64,000 bases of DNA from UBA668 sp041918155 (GCA_041918155.1 JAYRWH010000048.1:1-64000), one strand, 5' to 3'; shown: positions 7,710 through 17,112, counted from the stretch's first letter. Program-made: numbers and translations. The notes: a model not told the origin generated them from the sequence alone.

Positions 7710-8782
7710 GCGGGCGGGCCGCACAGGAACTCGGCGACCGCCTCGCTTCCCTCGGCCTTGTCGCCTGGGGCGATCCGGTGGAACTCGGGGCAGCAGAGGT
7801 GGAACGGGTGTGTTCGTCGGCCTCGCACGAGGGGCTCGTCGCGCTGCTCGGTGCGGCCGTCCAGTCGGGGGCGATCGTCGTCGACGCGGCGTGTGCCGCC
7901 GATGTGTCGACGGCGTGGTCGGAGCGAATGGCGTGGTGCGTCCACCTCGACGGGGTGCTGCTCGCGGTCAGCGCAGCGCTGGCCGATGCGGGCATCGCCA
8001 CGCGGGTGCTGAAGGGTGTCGCTGTCGCGACGCTCGACGAGCCCGACCCGACCTGGCGGTCCTACAGCGACGTCGACCTCCTCGTGCCCGACAAGCGCCT
8101 GCTCGACGCGGCGGACGTGCTCGCCCCGCTGGGATTCCACCCGGTCGTGGCCCCGGTGAGCCGCCGGTGGGTCGGCGAGCACGCGAAGGGCATCACGCTG
8201 ATCGATGAGCACGACGTGCAGGTCGACCTGCACCGGCTTCTGGCCGCGGGCGTGTTCGGCACCCGCCTCGACCACCGCCACCTGTTCGAGATCGGCCAGT
8301 CCTTCGTCGTGGGTGGGGTGGAACTGACTGCGCTGTCGCCGGTGCATCGCTTCCTCCACGCCTGCTACCACGCATCACTCGGTTCGGTACGTGCCGCCCG
8401 CCACCGTCGCGATGTGCTGATGCTGTCCCAGCACGTACACGTGCACGAGGTGACGGCGCGGTTGGGGGAGGGCTGGTCGCCCACGGTGCTCGCCGACGCC
8501 ATGGCGTGGGCGGGCTCCACGGGAGGTTTGCCGGACGAGTGGCTCGCGTGGTCGACCGAGTTCGGGCCCGACCCCGCCGAGCAAGCCTGGCTGGTGGCCA
8601 CTCGCCGCTCGTTCCGCGATGGCGCCGGGGCACAGCTGCGGGCCTTGCCGGGCGCCCGAGCGCGGGCGCTCTACGTGTCGGCCCTGGTGTGGCCGTCACG
8701 GGCTCATCTCCGTTCGCGTGGGTACGGTCGTGCTCAACACGTGCGGCAGCTGGCGCGCAACCTGTGGCGGAGGCACGCGTGA
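7706..8782 (+). CDS. Nucleotidyltransferase-family protein (NTP_transf_5 type)
   Basis: 358 residues. The nucleotidyltransferase core shows RVLKGVAVATLDEPD followed by RSYSDVDLLVPDKRLLDAA, where the DxD pair would bind metal, and VQVDLHRLL supplies the third acidic residue. This family occurs beside PqqD and HPr-kinase-like proteins, for instance as the tailoring nucleotidyltransferase of some lasso-peptide clusters and in the HPr-rel-A type systems. The N-terminal and C-terminal thirds are helical and arginine-rich without a named domain. The GTG start overlaps the previous stop by four bases. A nucleotide or glycosyl-phosphate transfer to a peptide is possible; the substrate is unknown. Confidence 0.8.
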   Translation: MSGRAAQELGDRLASLGLVAWGDPVELGAAEVERVCSSASHEGLVALLGAAVQSGAIVVDAACAADVSTAWSERMAWCVHLDGVLLAVSAALADAGIATRVLKGVAVATLDEPDPTWRSYSDVDLLVPDKRLLDAADVLAPLGFHPVVAPVSRRWVGEHAKGITLIDEHDVQVDLHRLLAAGVFGTRLDHRHLFEIGQSFVVGGVELTALSPVHRFLHACYHASLGSVRAARHRRDVLMLSQHVHVHEVTARLGEGWSPTVLADAMAWAGSTGGLPDEWLAWSTEFGPDPAEQAWLVATRRSFRDGAGAQLRALPGARARALYVSALVWPSRAHLRSRGYGRAQHVRQLARNLWRRHA

Positions 8783-9105
8783 ACGGGGGCCGCACCCACT
8801 GGGCCGACGACGATGTACCGGCACCTGCCACCGATGCGCACACCGCGTTCCTCGACGACGAGGCCGTCGTCTATCTGGTCGACTCAGCGCGATCGGTGCT
8901 GCTGAACCGTTCCGCGGCGGTGATCTGGAGCCTCGTCGATGGTTTTCGAACGGTCGCCGGCATCGTCGACGAAGTCGTTGCACGGTATGCCATCGATCGA
9001 CACAGAGTGAGCCACGACCTGGACGACTCACTCACCGCGTTGGAGGGCTTGGGTCTTCTCTCAAGGTTTTCGCGCTCTTCGTCGATTAACCTGAGTACTG
9101 GTTGA
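8779..9105 (+). CDS. PqqD-family (RRE-type) protein 3
   Basis: 108 residues. The winged-helix pattern is seen as AVVYLVDSARSVLLNRSAA, IWSLVDGFRTVAGIVDEV and DSLTALEGLGLLSRFS. The GTG at 8779 overlaps the nucleotidyltransferase stop by four bases. An N-terminal extension (GRTHWADDDVPAPATDAHT) has no recognised motif. Three different RRE-type proteins in one operon suggest several substrates or several enzymes needing adaptors. A 42-base spacer with an AGGAG site separates it from the secreted protease. Confidence 0.75.
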   Translation: MNGGRTHWADDDVPAPATDAHTAFLDDEAVVYLVDSARSVLLNRSAAVIWSLVDGFRTVAGIVDEVVARYAIDRHRVSHDLDDSLTALEGLGLLSRFSRSSSINLSTG

Positions 9106-9147
9106 TGAAATCGCGGGACCTTCCCGCCTGGTGAGAGGAGCCGAGAC

Positions 9148-12100
9148 ATGAGGAACCGTCATGGTTCATGGCGCGCGCTCGCGCCACTGGTCGTCATGTC
9201 CTTCGTCGCCGGCGCCGTATCGATCGCCACCGTCACCTTAGTCTCGTCGCCGCACCCCGCTTCCGCCGTGCTGCCGACCAACTACATCACCGCGACCTAC
9301 TACGTCCCGCTGTTCGAGGACAACGCGCGCGCCGCGCTCTTCGCCGTCAACGGCAACACCGGTACCCAGTTGTCGTCCACCACGTCGATCACCGTCACCG
9401 CACCCGGCACGATCATCTACTACGACAACTGGGAAGACGGGTACGAGACCACCGCCAACGTCGCCGCCCAGGCGACGACCCTCGTGTTGGGTGACGGCAA
9501 CGCCGTCAACGGCAACGCCGTCAACTACTGCGTGCCGGCTCGTTGCACGGGCGACACCCTGCCGGTCGGCGCGGTGATGCGCATGAACAACGCGGCCAAC
9601 CCGGCCACCACCGTCGTCCCCGGCGCGATCGACATCCCGCGCACGACCGGCGTCGTGAAGTTCGACGGCCGCGACAAGATCTCCGCCACGGACTCCGTCG
9701 CCGTCACCCATGCCACCTGGCCGACCGCGATCAACGCTCTGCACTCGGAGATGGCGGCTGCGTTCGACACCTCGCGCTGGGGTCTGCAGTTCGTCGCCCC
9801 CGTCGGCACGAACACGCCCGCCCAAGGCACCGGCGCGGCAGCGAGCTTCACGTACACCGGCATGGAGATCATGGCCAAAGCGGACGGCACCACGATCCAG
9901 ATCGACGCCGACGCAGACATCAACCACACCTACGAGATCACCGCCACCATCAACGAGGGCCAGACCTACTACGTCAACGGCACGGTCCGCCAGGGTGCCA
10001 AGGTCATCGCCGGCAAGCCCGTGCAGGTGTTCTTGATGACGGGCCGCATCACCTCGAACTACGAAGACCGTTCGTACCAGGTGTTCCCCACCGAGGGCCT
10101 GGTCAACAACTACATCGTGCCCGCCTCGACTTCCCGCTCCGACGGCACGTTCCCGACGGCGCTCTACATCCACAACCCGCAGGGCCACACCATCACGGTC
10201 GAGGTGTACACGACGTCCATCACTACTCCGTCCTCCACGCTGACGATCCCGGCGAACAGCACCTACACGCCGTACCCGGTGCTCGGTTACAACCAGAACG
10301 CTCAGCTGAAGTCCGCCGAGACGTTCGCGGTGGTGGCCGGCAACGGCACCGTGTCACCGGTCGCGAACAACTCCAATGCGATCTCGCAGGACTACGACTG
10401 GGGCTTCAGCCCGATCCCGGCGCGCCTACTGCTCGACTCGGTGTTCGTCGGCTGGGCACCCGGTTCGCAGGACCTCAGCCAGGCGATCTCCGACCCGGTG
10501 TGGCTCACCACCATCGCGGCCACCACCGTCTATGTCGACTATGACGGCGATTCGTCCACCGGCAACCTGGTCGACCCGAACGGTGGGCGCTACGACACGT
10601 CGATCGTGATCACCACGCCACTCGTCCAGACGCGCATCACCAACCCGACGCCCGCGCCGGGTGACAACGACATGACGGGAGCCCACCTCTACACCGTCGA
10701 CGGCACCGGTATCGCCGTGGCCTACGGTGAAGACCCCGGCACGCCGGCGGCGCAGAACCCGAAGGCAACGCCGGGCATCGACCTCGGTACCACCCACTTC
10801 CCGGTGTGTGGCGCGCTCTGCGTCCGCAAGACGGTGACACTGTCGAGCGACGCCGATGGCGACGGCCACATCGATCCGGGCGACACGGTGCTGTGGACCG
10901 TGCAGGTCAGCAACACCGACTACGGCAACCTCACCACGCCGCGAATCTACGACACGCTGCCGTCGACGGTGTTCTACGTGCCGGGCAGCGCGGTCTGGAC
11001 GTTCAACGGTGGCTCGGCGTCGCTGGTGTCCGACGACATCGTTCCGCCCGCCGGCACCGAGTTCCCGTTCGACGAGAATGGCTACCAGATCACCGCCGGC
11101 CTGAACGTCGGCGAGTACGCAACGATCCGTTACGAGACCGAAGTCAGCGACGCGTACCTCGGCTCTGCCTCGATCTGCAACGAGGCGATCGTCACCAGCA
11201 CCCGCGCCGCGGGTGACGCGGCCGACGGCTCGAGTACGGCGTGCATCACCGTCGACCAGATGCGCATCACCAAGACGCGCACCGATGTCAAAGCCGGTGA
11301 ACCGCTGGTGGTGGGCGACACGGTGGAGTACACGATCGACGTCACCAACGCCAGCACGGGCGTCTACAGCAACATCGCGGTCACCGACCCGACGCCGACG
11401 GGCCTCACTCACGTGAGCACGTCGGTCACCCGCCCGGCAGGGTCGAACAACACGGTGATCGACAATATGGACGCCGCCGACTGGACGGGCAGTTCCGGCA
11501 CGGTCCCCTGGTCGGCCAACGCCTGGACCGAGGCTGGTGACGACGTCGGTGCCAGCGCTGCCGCCGGCAACCTCCTGAAGGCCACGCGCGGTGCCGGACG
11601 GGTCGCCCGGTTCATCAACAACGTGCCGATCAACGCCTCGTTGTCGCGCGCTGTCGGCGACCTCAGCGCGTACACGTCGGTGGTCGTCAGCTACGACGTG
11701 TTGTGCAACGGCCTCACGAGTGGTGACGTCGTACAGGTGTCGGTCTCCCCCAACGGCGGCACCACGTGGAACCAGATCGCGCAGTACACCAGCTGTGGGG
11801 CCAGCACCACTTACACCAGCCCGTCGTTCGGGTTGACATCGGGCCAATGGGGCACGAACACACAGATCCGGATGCTGGTTACGAACGCGTTCGGCGGCAG
11901 CGGCACCCGCCAGCTCTCGTTCGACAACGTGACATTCACGGTGTCGGCGTCGCGCACGACGTCCACTGTCCCGGGTTTGACGCCGCCGCTGCTGTACACC
12001 CTCACCGACCTGCTGCCCGGCGAGTCGGCGAGCATCGTCGTGACGTACACCGTGGCCGCCAACCCGCCCGATCAGATCGACAACTACGTGTGGGCACGCT

Positions 12101-15100
12101 CGGGCAACACGCTCGTCAACGCCAGCACCACCGATTGTGTGAAGTGCTTCGACTTCGGCGACGACCCAGCCACGTACGACGAGACAACCAGTTCACCAAC
12201 ACCCGGGTACGCGAGGAAGACGTGGCGCACCGAGACGCTCGGTGACACGTTCCAGACCGCGACCTACGCGGCCACCACTGGTTCGCTGCCGTGGAAGGAC
12301 ACGTCCGGGGTCGCGACGTCGTGGACCGAGACCGGCGACGGCACGACCGGGCCGACGTCGGGCGTCATCCAGAACCTGTTCGACAACAACGAGCGCACGA
12401 TCCGGATCGGCAGCGCCACCGCCACGGTGGGCACCACTGTGGCGCTCACCCGCGTCGCCGGCAACCTGTCGGCCTACGACAAGGCGTTCGTCAACGTCAC
12501 CTACCGGTGCAGCGGCCTGACGGCCGCCGATGCCGTGCAACTGCAGGTCAGCCCGGACGGCGGCGGCACCTGGAACACCATCGACACGTTCAGCAACTGC
12601 AACAACGCCACGACCTACTCGAACGACATCGTCACGCTCACGAGCGGCCAGTGGGGCGCGAACACGCAGGTCCGCTTCAAGGTCAGCCAGGCGCTCGAGG
12701 CCAACAAGTTCCTGTACATCGACGACGTCCAGTTCACGCTCACCTCCACCACCGTGCAGTCGGGCCCGTTCCTGGGCTCGACTGTCGACCGCGAGGCTGC
12801 CGGTTCGGGCGGTGCGGCGCCGGTCCCGGCGGCCCCGGGCGCTGCCCCCTCTGGCGACGACAGCATCGTGGGCGGCACCGACGACGAGGACGGCGTCACC
12901 GTCTCGGCGATCGATCACAACCAGTTGCTCATCCCGTTCACGGTCGGCAACTCCGACGGCACGGCTGCCCAGTTCAACGGGTGGCTCGACTGGAACAACA
13001 ACGGCGTATTCGAATCCGGCGAGTCGATTTTCGCCCCCGGCACGCTCGTGTCCATCTCAGGTGGCGCCACCGTGAGCAATGGTGTGGCGCGCATTCCGGC
13101 GGCGGGCCCCTACACCGTCCTCATCAACGTGCCCGACCTGTCACCCAGCGGCAACAACTCCGGCTACGTGATCGGTGACCACATCTACACCCGCTTCCGT
13201 GTAGGCACCAGCTTCTCGGACGTGGCGACCCCCATCGGCCCGTCCGCCGACGGCGAGATCGAGGACTACTACTCGTCGCTGCTCTCCCTGCCGGTGAGCC
13301 TCGCCTACGTGACGTCGGCCCGCCACGGCGGCTCGATCGACATCGCCTGGCGCACCGCACAGGAAGTCGACAACGTCGGCTTCAACCTGTACGGCAAGGC
13401 TGCCGATGGTTCCAGGGTGCTGCTGACCGCCCAGCCCGTGCCGTCGAAGGCGCCGACCTCGATGGAGGCACAGGACTACCAAATGACGGTGCCCAGCACG
13501 ACCAGGGCGTTCTGGATCGAGGACATCGCCCTCGACGGCTCCACCGCGCTGCACGGCCCGTTCACCGTCGGCAGGAGCTACGGCGACCCCGACGGCTCGC
13601 AGAGGGTCGACTGGAAGGGCAAGCAGGCCCAGAACGACACGGTCACCAGCGCGAACAGCGCCGCAGCGCGTGACGCGTCGCTACGGCGCAACAGGAAGGG
13701 TGGCGCGGCCGGCATCAGTGGCCCGGTCGCCCAGCTCGCGGTCACGCAGTCCGGCGTCCAGCAGGTCACCTATGAGCAGTTGCTCGCGGGTGGCGTCGAC
13801 CTCAAGGGCGTGAGAGCCACCGACATCGCGGTCACCGACCGCAAGGGCCCGGTAGCGATCGAGGTGACCGGCTCCACCAGGTTCGGCCCGGGTTCGACGA
13901 TCCAGTTCCTCGGCGAGCCGCTCGACGCTCTCTACACGGCCACCAACGTCTACTGGGTGCACGTCGACAAGACGCTGGCCAAGCGGATCGCCAACCTCAC
14001 CACGGCGCCGCCGACGGCGGGTACGCCCGTCACCACGTACGCCGCCACCACGGTCGTCAACGACAACTACCTGTACTCCGTTACCGCACCTGGCAGCGAC
14101 CCCTGGTACGACAAGTTCGCGCTCTCGATCGGCGGCACCCCGAAGACGGTGTCCACCACGGTCGACATCGCTGATCCGGTCGCCGGTCAGCCGGCCACGG
14201 TGTCGGTCGACATGTGGGGCGTCAGCTTCGGGCCGACACCCGACCAGCACCATGTGCGCCTCTCGGTCAACGGCACTGTGATCAGCGACACGCATTTCGA
14301 CGACACGGCGCGGCTGAACCTGCAGGGCTCCGCCCCGGCCGGACTGCTGCATGCCGGGTCGAACACCATTGACGTCACCGTCGTCGGTGACACGGGGGTG
14401 TTCGTCGACATCGTCGCCGTCAACACCTGGAGCGTGGCGTTCCAGCGCTCGAACGTCGCCCAGGACGGCCGCCTCGACCTCAACGCCGCAGGTCAGCGGA
14501 TCGACGTCAACGGCCTCCCGTCGGGCACGGTGTATGCCTACCGCGTCGCCGCCAATGGCACGGTCTCGCGCCTCACCACCCGCGTATCCGCGGCGACGGT
14601 GAGCGTGGCCGGCACCCCGGCCGCTGCTCGCTACGTGTTCAGCGCCGCAGGCTCCGTGCGGGCGCCGGGTGTCACGCCGATGCGGCCGACGGCCGACCTC
14701 ACCGGCGGCACGGCCGACTACGTGATGATCACCAACGGCGTCCTCACCAGCGCCCTCGCGCCGCTGGTCGCGCACCACCAGGGCCTTGGCCGCACGGTGA
14801 AGGTGGTCGATGTCGCCGATATCTACCAGGCGTACAGCCACGGCATCGTCGATGCTGCGGCGATCGACGCATACCTCGCCAAGGCGGTGCCGACGCTCGG
14901 TGCGAAGTGGGTGCTCCTCGCGGGCAACGACTCCTTCGACTACCGCAACTACCTCGGCCTCGGCGCCTTCAGCCTGATCCCGTCGGTCTACGGGCCGACC
15001 GGCCAGTCGATCACCTTCGCTCCGCTCGACGGTGCGTATGCTGACCTCGACGCCGACGGCGTGCCCGACGTCGCACTCGGTCGCCTGCCGGCTCGTACCC

Positions 15101-15741
15101 CCGCCGAACTGACGATGATGATCGACAAGACACTTGAGTACGCCAACACGCCCCAGCACAGTGCGGTGCTCGCCTCGGACACGAACGACGGCATCGATTA
15201 CGCAGCGATCAACGACGACCTCGCGGCCCGGCTGCCGGGTTGGTCGGTGCAGCGCTCGGACATGGACCGCTCCGACATCGACACCGCGCGCAACACGCTG
15301 CTCGGCGCGATGCAGCAGGGCGTTGGTCTGACGATGTTCCTCGGCCACTCGAGTTCCACCGACTGGACCGAGATGGGTCTGTTCAACACCGGTGATGTCG
15401 CCGCGCTGACGGGCCCGCCCACCGCGGTCGTGCAGTTCGGCTGCTGGAACACGTACTACGTGGCCCCTGGCGCCGACAGCCTGGCGCACACGCTGATGCT
15501 CGACCCCGACGGTGGCGCCGCCATCGTCATGGGTTCCTCCACGCTCAGCGCGGCCTCCGACGACATCATCCTCGCCAAGTTCCTCACCGACCAGTTGGCC
15601 TCCAACCAGAAGACGGTCGGCGAGGCGGTGCTGGCCGCGAAGAAGGCGATGCGCCAGAGCGAAGGCTCGGCGGTGCCCGACGTGCAACTGGGCTGGAACA
15701 TCCTCGGCGACCCGGCGATCCTCGTGGGGGCCTCCGCTTGA
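9148..15741 (+). CDS. Giant secreted protein with C-terminal C25 (gingipain-type) protease domain
   Basis: 2197 residues. A signal peptide (basic start, hydrophobic core, cleavage likely after ASA at about residue 40) sends it out by the Sec route. Residues 41-550 are beta-rich without a named family. DUF11-like surface repeats occur around 560-690 and 700-770, then two copies of a beta-sandwich module (about 770-932 and 1030-1202), a GEVED-type domain (about 1270-1377, GEIEDYY) and further beta modules. The C25 peptidase spans about 1850-2197 with catalytic His2067 in FLGHSS and Cys2099 in QFGCWNTYY, 32 residues apart as in gingipains. No sortase or type IX sorting tail is seen. AGGAG precedes the ATG. 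The stop overlaps the start of the Tat protein. Confidence 0.85.
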   Translation: MRNRHGSWRALAPLVVMSFVAGAVSIATVTLVSSPHPASAVLPTNYITATYYVPLFEDNARAALFAVNGNTGTQLSSTTSITVTAPGTIIYYDNWEDGYETTANVAAQATTLVLGDGNAVNGNAVNYCVPARCTGDTLPVGAVMRMNNAANPATTVVPGAIDIPRTTGVVKFDGRDKISATDSVAVTHATWPTAINALHSEMAAAFDTSRWGLQFVAPVGTNTPAQGTGAAASFTYTGMEIMAKADGTTIQIDADADINHTYEITATINEGQTYYVNGTVRQGAKVIAGKPVQVFLMTGRITSNYEDRSYQVFPTEGLVNNYIVPASTSRSDGTFPTALYIHNPQGHTITVEVYTTSITTPSSTLTIPANSTYTPYPVLGYNQNAQLKSAETFAVVAGNGTVSPVANNSNAISQDYDWGFSPIPARLLLDSVFVGWAPGSQDLSQAISDPVWLTTIAATTVYVDYDGDSSTGNLVDPNGGRYDTSIVITTPLVQTRITNPTPAPGDNDMTGAHLYTVDGTGIAVAYGEDPGTPAAQNPKATPGIDLGTTHFPVCGALCVRKTVTLSSDADGDGHIDPGDTVLWTVQVSNTDYGNLTTPRIYDTLPSTVFYVPGSAVWTFNGGSASLVSDDIVPPAGTEFPFDENGYQITAGLNVGEYATIRYETEVSDAYLGSASICNEAIVTSTRAAGDAADGSSTACITVDQMRITKTRTDVKAGEPLVVGDTVEYTIDVTNASTGVYSNIAVTDPTPTGLTHVSTSVTRPAGSNNTVIDNMDAADWTGSSGTVPWSANAWTEAGDDVGASAAAGNLLKATRGAGRVARFINNVPINASLSRAVGDLSAYTSVVVSYDVLCNGLTSGDVVQVSVSPNGGTTWNQIAQYTSCGASTTYTSPSFGLTSGQWGTNTQIRMLVTNAFGGSGTRQLSFDNVTFTVSASRTTSTVPGLTPPLLYTLTDLLPGESASIVVTYTVAANPPDQIDNYVWARSGNTLVNASTTDCVKCFDFGDDPATYDETTSSPTPGYARKTWRTETLGDTFQTATYAATTGSLPWKDTSGVATSWTETGDGTTGPTSGVIQNLFDNNERTIRIGSATATVGTTVALTRVAGNLSAYDKAFVNVTYRCSGLTAADAVQLQVSPDGGGTWNTIDTFSNCNNATTYSNDIVTLTSGQWGANTQVRFKVSQALEANKFLYIDDVQFTLTSTTVQSGPFLGSTVDREAAGSGGAAPVPAAPGAAPSGDDSIVGGTDDEDGVTVSAIDHNQLLIPFTVGNSDGTAAQFNGWLDWNNNGVFESGESIFAPGTLVSISGGATVSNGVARIPAAGPYTVLINVPDLSPSGNNSGYVIGDHIYTRFRVGTSFSDVATPIGPSADGEIEDYYSSLLSLPVSLAYVTSARHGGSIDIAWRTAQEVDNVGFNLYGKAADGSRVLLTAQPVPSKAPTSMEAQDYQMTVPSTTRAFWIEDIALDGSTALHGPFTVGRSYGDPDGSQRVDWKGKQAQNDTVTSANSAAARDASLRRNRKGGAAGISGPVAQLAVTQSGVQQVTYEQLLAGGVDLKGVRATDIAVTDRKGPVAIEVTGSTRFGPGSTIQFLGEPLDALYTATNVYWVHVDKTLAKRIANLTTAPPTAGTPVTTYAATTVVNDNYLYSVTAPGSDPWYDKFALSIGGTPKTVSTTVDIADPVAGQPATVSVDMWGVSFGPTPDQHHVRLSVNGTVISDTHFDDTARLNLQGSAPAGLLHAGSNTIDVTVVGDTGVFVDIVAVNTWSVAFQRSNVAQDGRLDLNAAGQRIDVNGLPSGTVYAYRVAANGTVSRLTTRVSAATVSVAGTPAAARYVFSAAGSVRAPGVTPMRPTADLTGGTADYVMITNGVLTSALAPLVAHHQGLGRTVKVVDVADIYQAYSHGIVDAAAIDAYLAKAVPTLGAKWVLLAGNDSFDYRNYLGLGAFSLIPSVYGPTGQSITFAPLDGAYADLDADGVPDVALGRLPARTPAELTMMIDKTLEYANTPQHSAVLASDTNDGIDYAAINDDLAARLPGWSVQRSDMDRSDIDTARNTLLGAMQQGVGLTMFLGHSSSTDWTEMGLFNTGDVAALTGPPTAVVQFGCWNTYYVAPGADSLAHTLMLDPDGGAAIVMGSSTLSAASDDIILAKFLTDQLASNQKTVGEAVLAAKKAMRQSEGSAVPDVQLGWNILGDPAILVGASA
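11458..12760 (+). repeat. Duplicated beta-sandwich module inside the C25 protein
   Basis: Two related modules at about 11458-11945 and 12238-12755. Both run from AWTEAGD/SWTETGD through NLSAY or DLSAY, QVSPDGGGTWN or SVSPNGGTTWN, TLTSGQWGANTQ or GLTSGQWGTNTQ, to a final DDVQFTLT or DNVTFTVS. They are clearly homologous and diverged. Confidence 0.8.
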
Positions 15742-16223
15742 CGACCAGTCACGATCGCCGCGAGTTCCTGCGCCGCGCCGGCCTCGGAGCGGCGGCGGCG
15801 ACCGCATGGGTCGCCCCGCAGGTGCTCGGCACCGCGACCGTATTGGCCGCGTGCACCCCGATCACGAAGGAGTTGCAGATCAACCCCTCGGACTGTGCCT
15901 CGGTCACGCCGACCGCGGTCGATGGCAACCTGCCGGGCTGTGTCCCCTCGGGGTGGATCGGTGGCCACAGCGACGGGGTGACCTTCACGTGCACGCCGGT
16001 GTCGCCGAGCGGCATCTACGGCATTTCGGTGACGATCACCAACGGCTGCACGATCATCGGTGGCAAGGCCGTCAAGTACTGCCCGTCGGGTTCGACGCAC
16101 TACTCGTGCGTCACGGGCACGGTGACCGGCGGCACGACGATCTCGTTCCCCACGCTCAGCCCTTCCGATCCGGCCGGCTGCATCTACGAGTGGGTCGGCA
16201 TCACGGTCACGTGCTGCATCTGA
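15738..16223 (+). CDS. Small Tat-exported cysteine-rich protein
   Basis: 161 residues, from a TTG start that overlaps the protease stop by four bases. The N-terminus is a twin-arginine signal (DRREFLRRAGLGAAAATAW) followed by LAAC, which fits a lipobox, so it may be a Tat-exported lipoprotein anchored at the first cysteine of the mature chain. The remaining 120 residues hold nine more cysteines, many Gly, Thr and Ser, and end in TVTCCI. No family is recognised. Its coupling to a secreted protease and to PqqD/kinase genes makes it the best visible candidate for a substrate of the operon; that is inference. Confidence 0.75.
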   Translation: MTTSHDRREFLRRAGLGAAAATAWVAPQVLGTATVLAACTPITKELQINPSDCASVTPTAVDGNLPGCVPSGWIGGHSDGVTFTCTPVSPSGIYGISVTITNGCTIIGGKAVKYCPSGSTHYSCVTGTVTGGTTISFPTLSPSDPAGCIYEWVGITVTCCI

Positions 16224-17068
16224 GCCGCTCGTTCGCCGCCTGGCAATTCTCCTTCCGCTTCCAATCCGATGACCCGGCGCTGCTGGCGTACATCGGTCAC
16301 TGCTACCGAGACCTTCCCGCTGCGGCGGGTGAGGCGCTCGTGTTGCGCGCCCGCCGCCTGCCGAGCGGCGCCTACGACCTCGTTGCCGTACACCCCGACG
16401 GCACAGAAGAGGTGTGCAGCGCGGCGCGCGGTGGGCCGGCCCTCGTGGAAATGGTGTCGTGGGAGGTCAACCGCCGCGCCCGTGACGCGGTGGCGGCTTC
16501 GACTGTGCTGCACGCCGCGGTCATCGGCGGCCCGGCGGGCGTGGTTGCCCTGTGCGGCTCCTCCGGTAGCGGCAAGAGCACGCTGTGCGCTGCTGCCGCG
16601 CGGCGGGGATGGTGGCACCTCAGCGACGACCTTGCCCTGGTGGACATCGAGCGCGTCACGGTCGCACCGTACGCCCGGCCACTGATGCTGCGCCCGGGCG
16701 GGCGTGACGCACTCGCTGTCACCGGGCCGATCGGCGACGTGTCGGCCGAGTGGGCGCCGTTCGTCGGCGCCGACCGCTTCTTGCCGGCCTCCGAACTCGG
16801 GGCAACCATCGTGCGTGAACCCCAGCCGCTGGTGGCCATCGGGGTGCTGGACTGGGGTGCTGCGCCGTCCGTCACGCCGCTCGGCCGCGCCCGCACCCTG
16901 CACGCGATGGCGGAGCACTCGGCCACACTTGCCGCCCGCGGTGGCCCGGGCTTCGACGACCTCGTGCGGGTGGCCGAACAGGTGGTCGGCTACTCCGTCG
17001 TGCGCGGCGAGGCCGATGAGGTGCTCGACCTGCTCGGCCCGCTCGTGGGCCAGGCGGCACGCACCTGA
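16211..17068 (+). CDS. HPr-kinase-like ATPase (HprK-related)
   Basis: 285 residues from the GTG at 16211, overlapping the previous stop by 13 bases; longer in-frame openings read through that gene and are rejected. The C-terminal half matches HprK-type serine kinases: STVLHAAVIGGPAGVVALCG leads into the Walker A GSSGSGKST, then HLSDDLALVDIE carries the Walker-B-like acidic pair. The classical HPr substrate gene is absent here. Relatives next to PqqD proteins include lasso-peptide kinases that phosphorylate a precursor serine and the uncharacterised HprK-related kinase A family. Likely role: phosphorylation of a peptide or protein delivered by the PqqD proteins. It is the last gene before a hairpin. 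Confidence 0.8.
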   Translation: MLHLSRSFAAWQFSFRFQSDDPALLAYIGHCYRDLPAAAGEALVLRARRLPSGAYDLVAVHPDGTEEVCSAARGGPALVEMVSWEVNRRARDAVAASTVLHAAVIGGPAGVVALCGSSGSGKSTLCAAAARRGWWHLSDDLALVDIERVTVAPYARPLMLRPGGRDALAVTGPIGDVSAEWAPFVGADRFLPASELGATIVREPQPLVAIGVLDWGAAPSVTPLGRARTLHAMAEHSATLAARGGPGFDDLVRVAEQVVGYSVVRGEADEVLDLLGPLVGQAART

Positions 17069-17083
17069 GCGGAGAACGACCGA

Positions 17084-17112
17084 TGCCCGCCCCCATTGCT
17101 GGGTGGCGGGCA
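17084..17112. terminator. Bidirectional terminator hairpin
   Basis: TGCCCGCC and GGCGGGCA form the outer stem with a CCC/GGG inner extension, between the convergent kinase gene and tRNA-Pro. No T-run is present. Confidence 0.5.

Noticed and set aside
9496..9525. 15-base direct repeat GGCAACGCCGTCAAC
   Set aside because: It is two in-frame copies inside the C25 protein and is explained by coding repetition.
13681..15807. 708-codon minus-strand frame opposite the C25 domain
   Set aside because: The plus strand encodes conserved C25 motifs; the minus frame shows no domain and only Arg/Val/Gly-rich sequence.
6379..17068. Classical lasso-peptide or PQQ cluster
   Set aside because: No asparagine-synthase-type cyclase, B2 protease, PqqA peptide or radical SAM PqqE is present.
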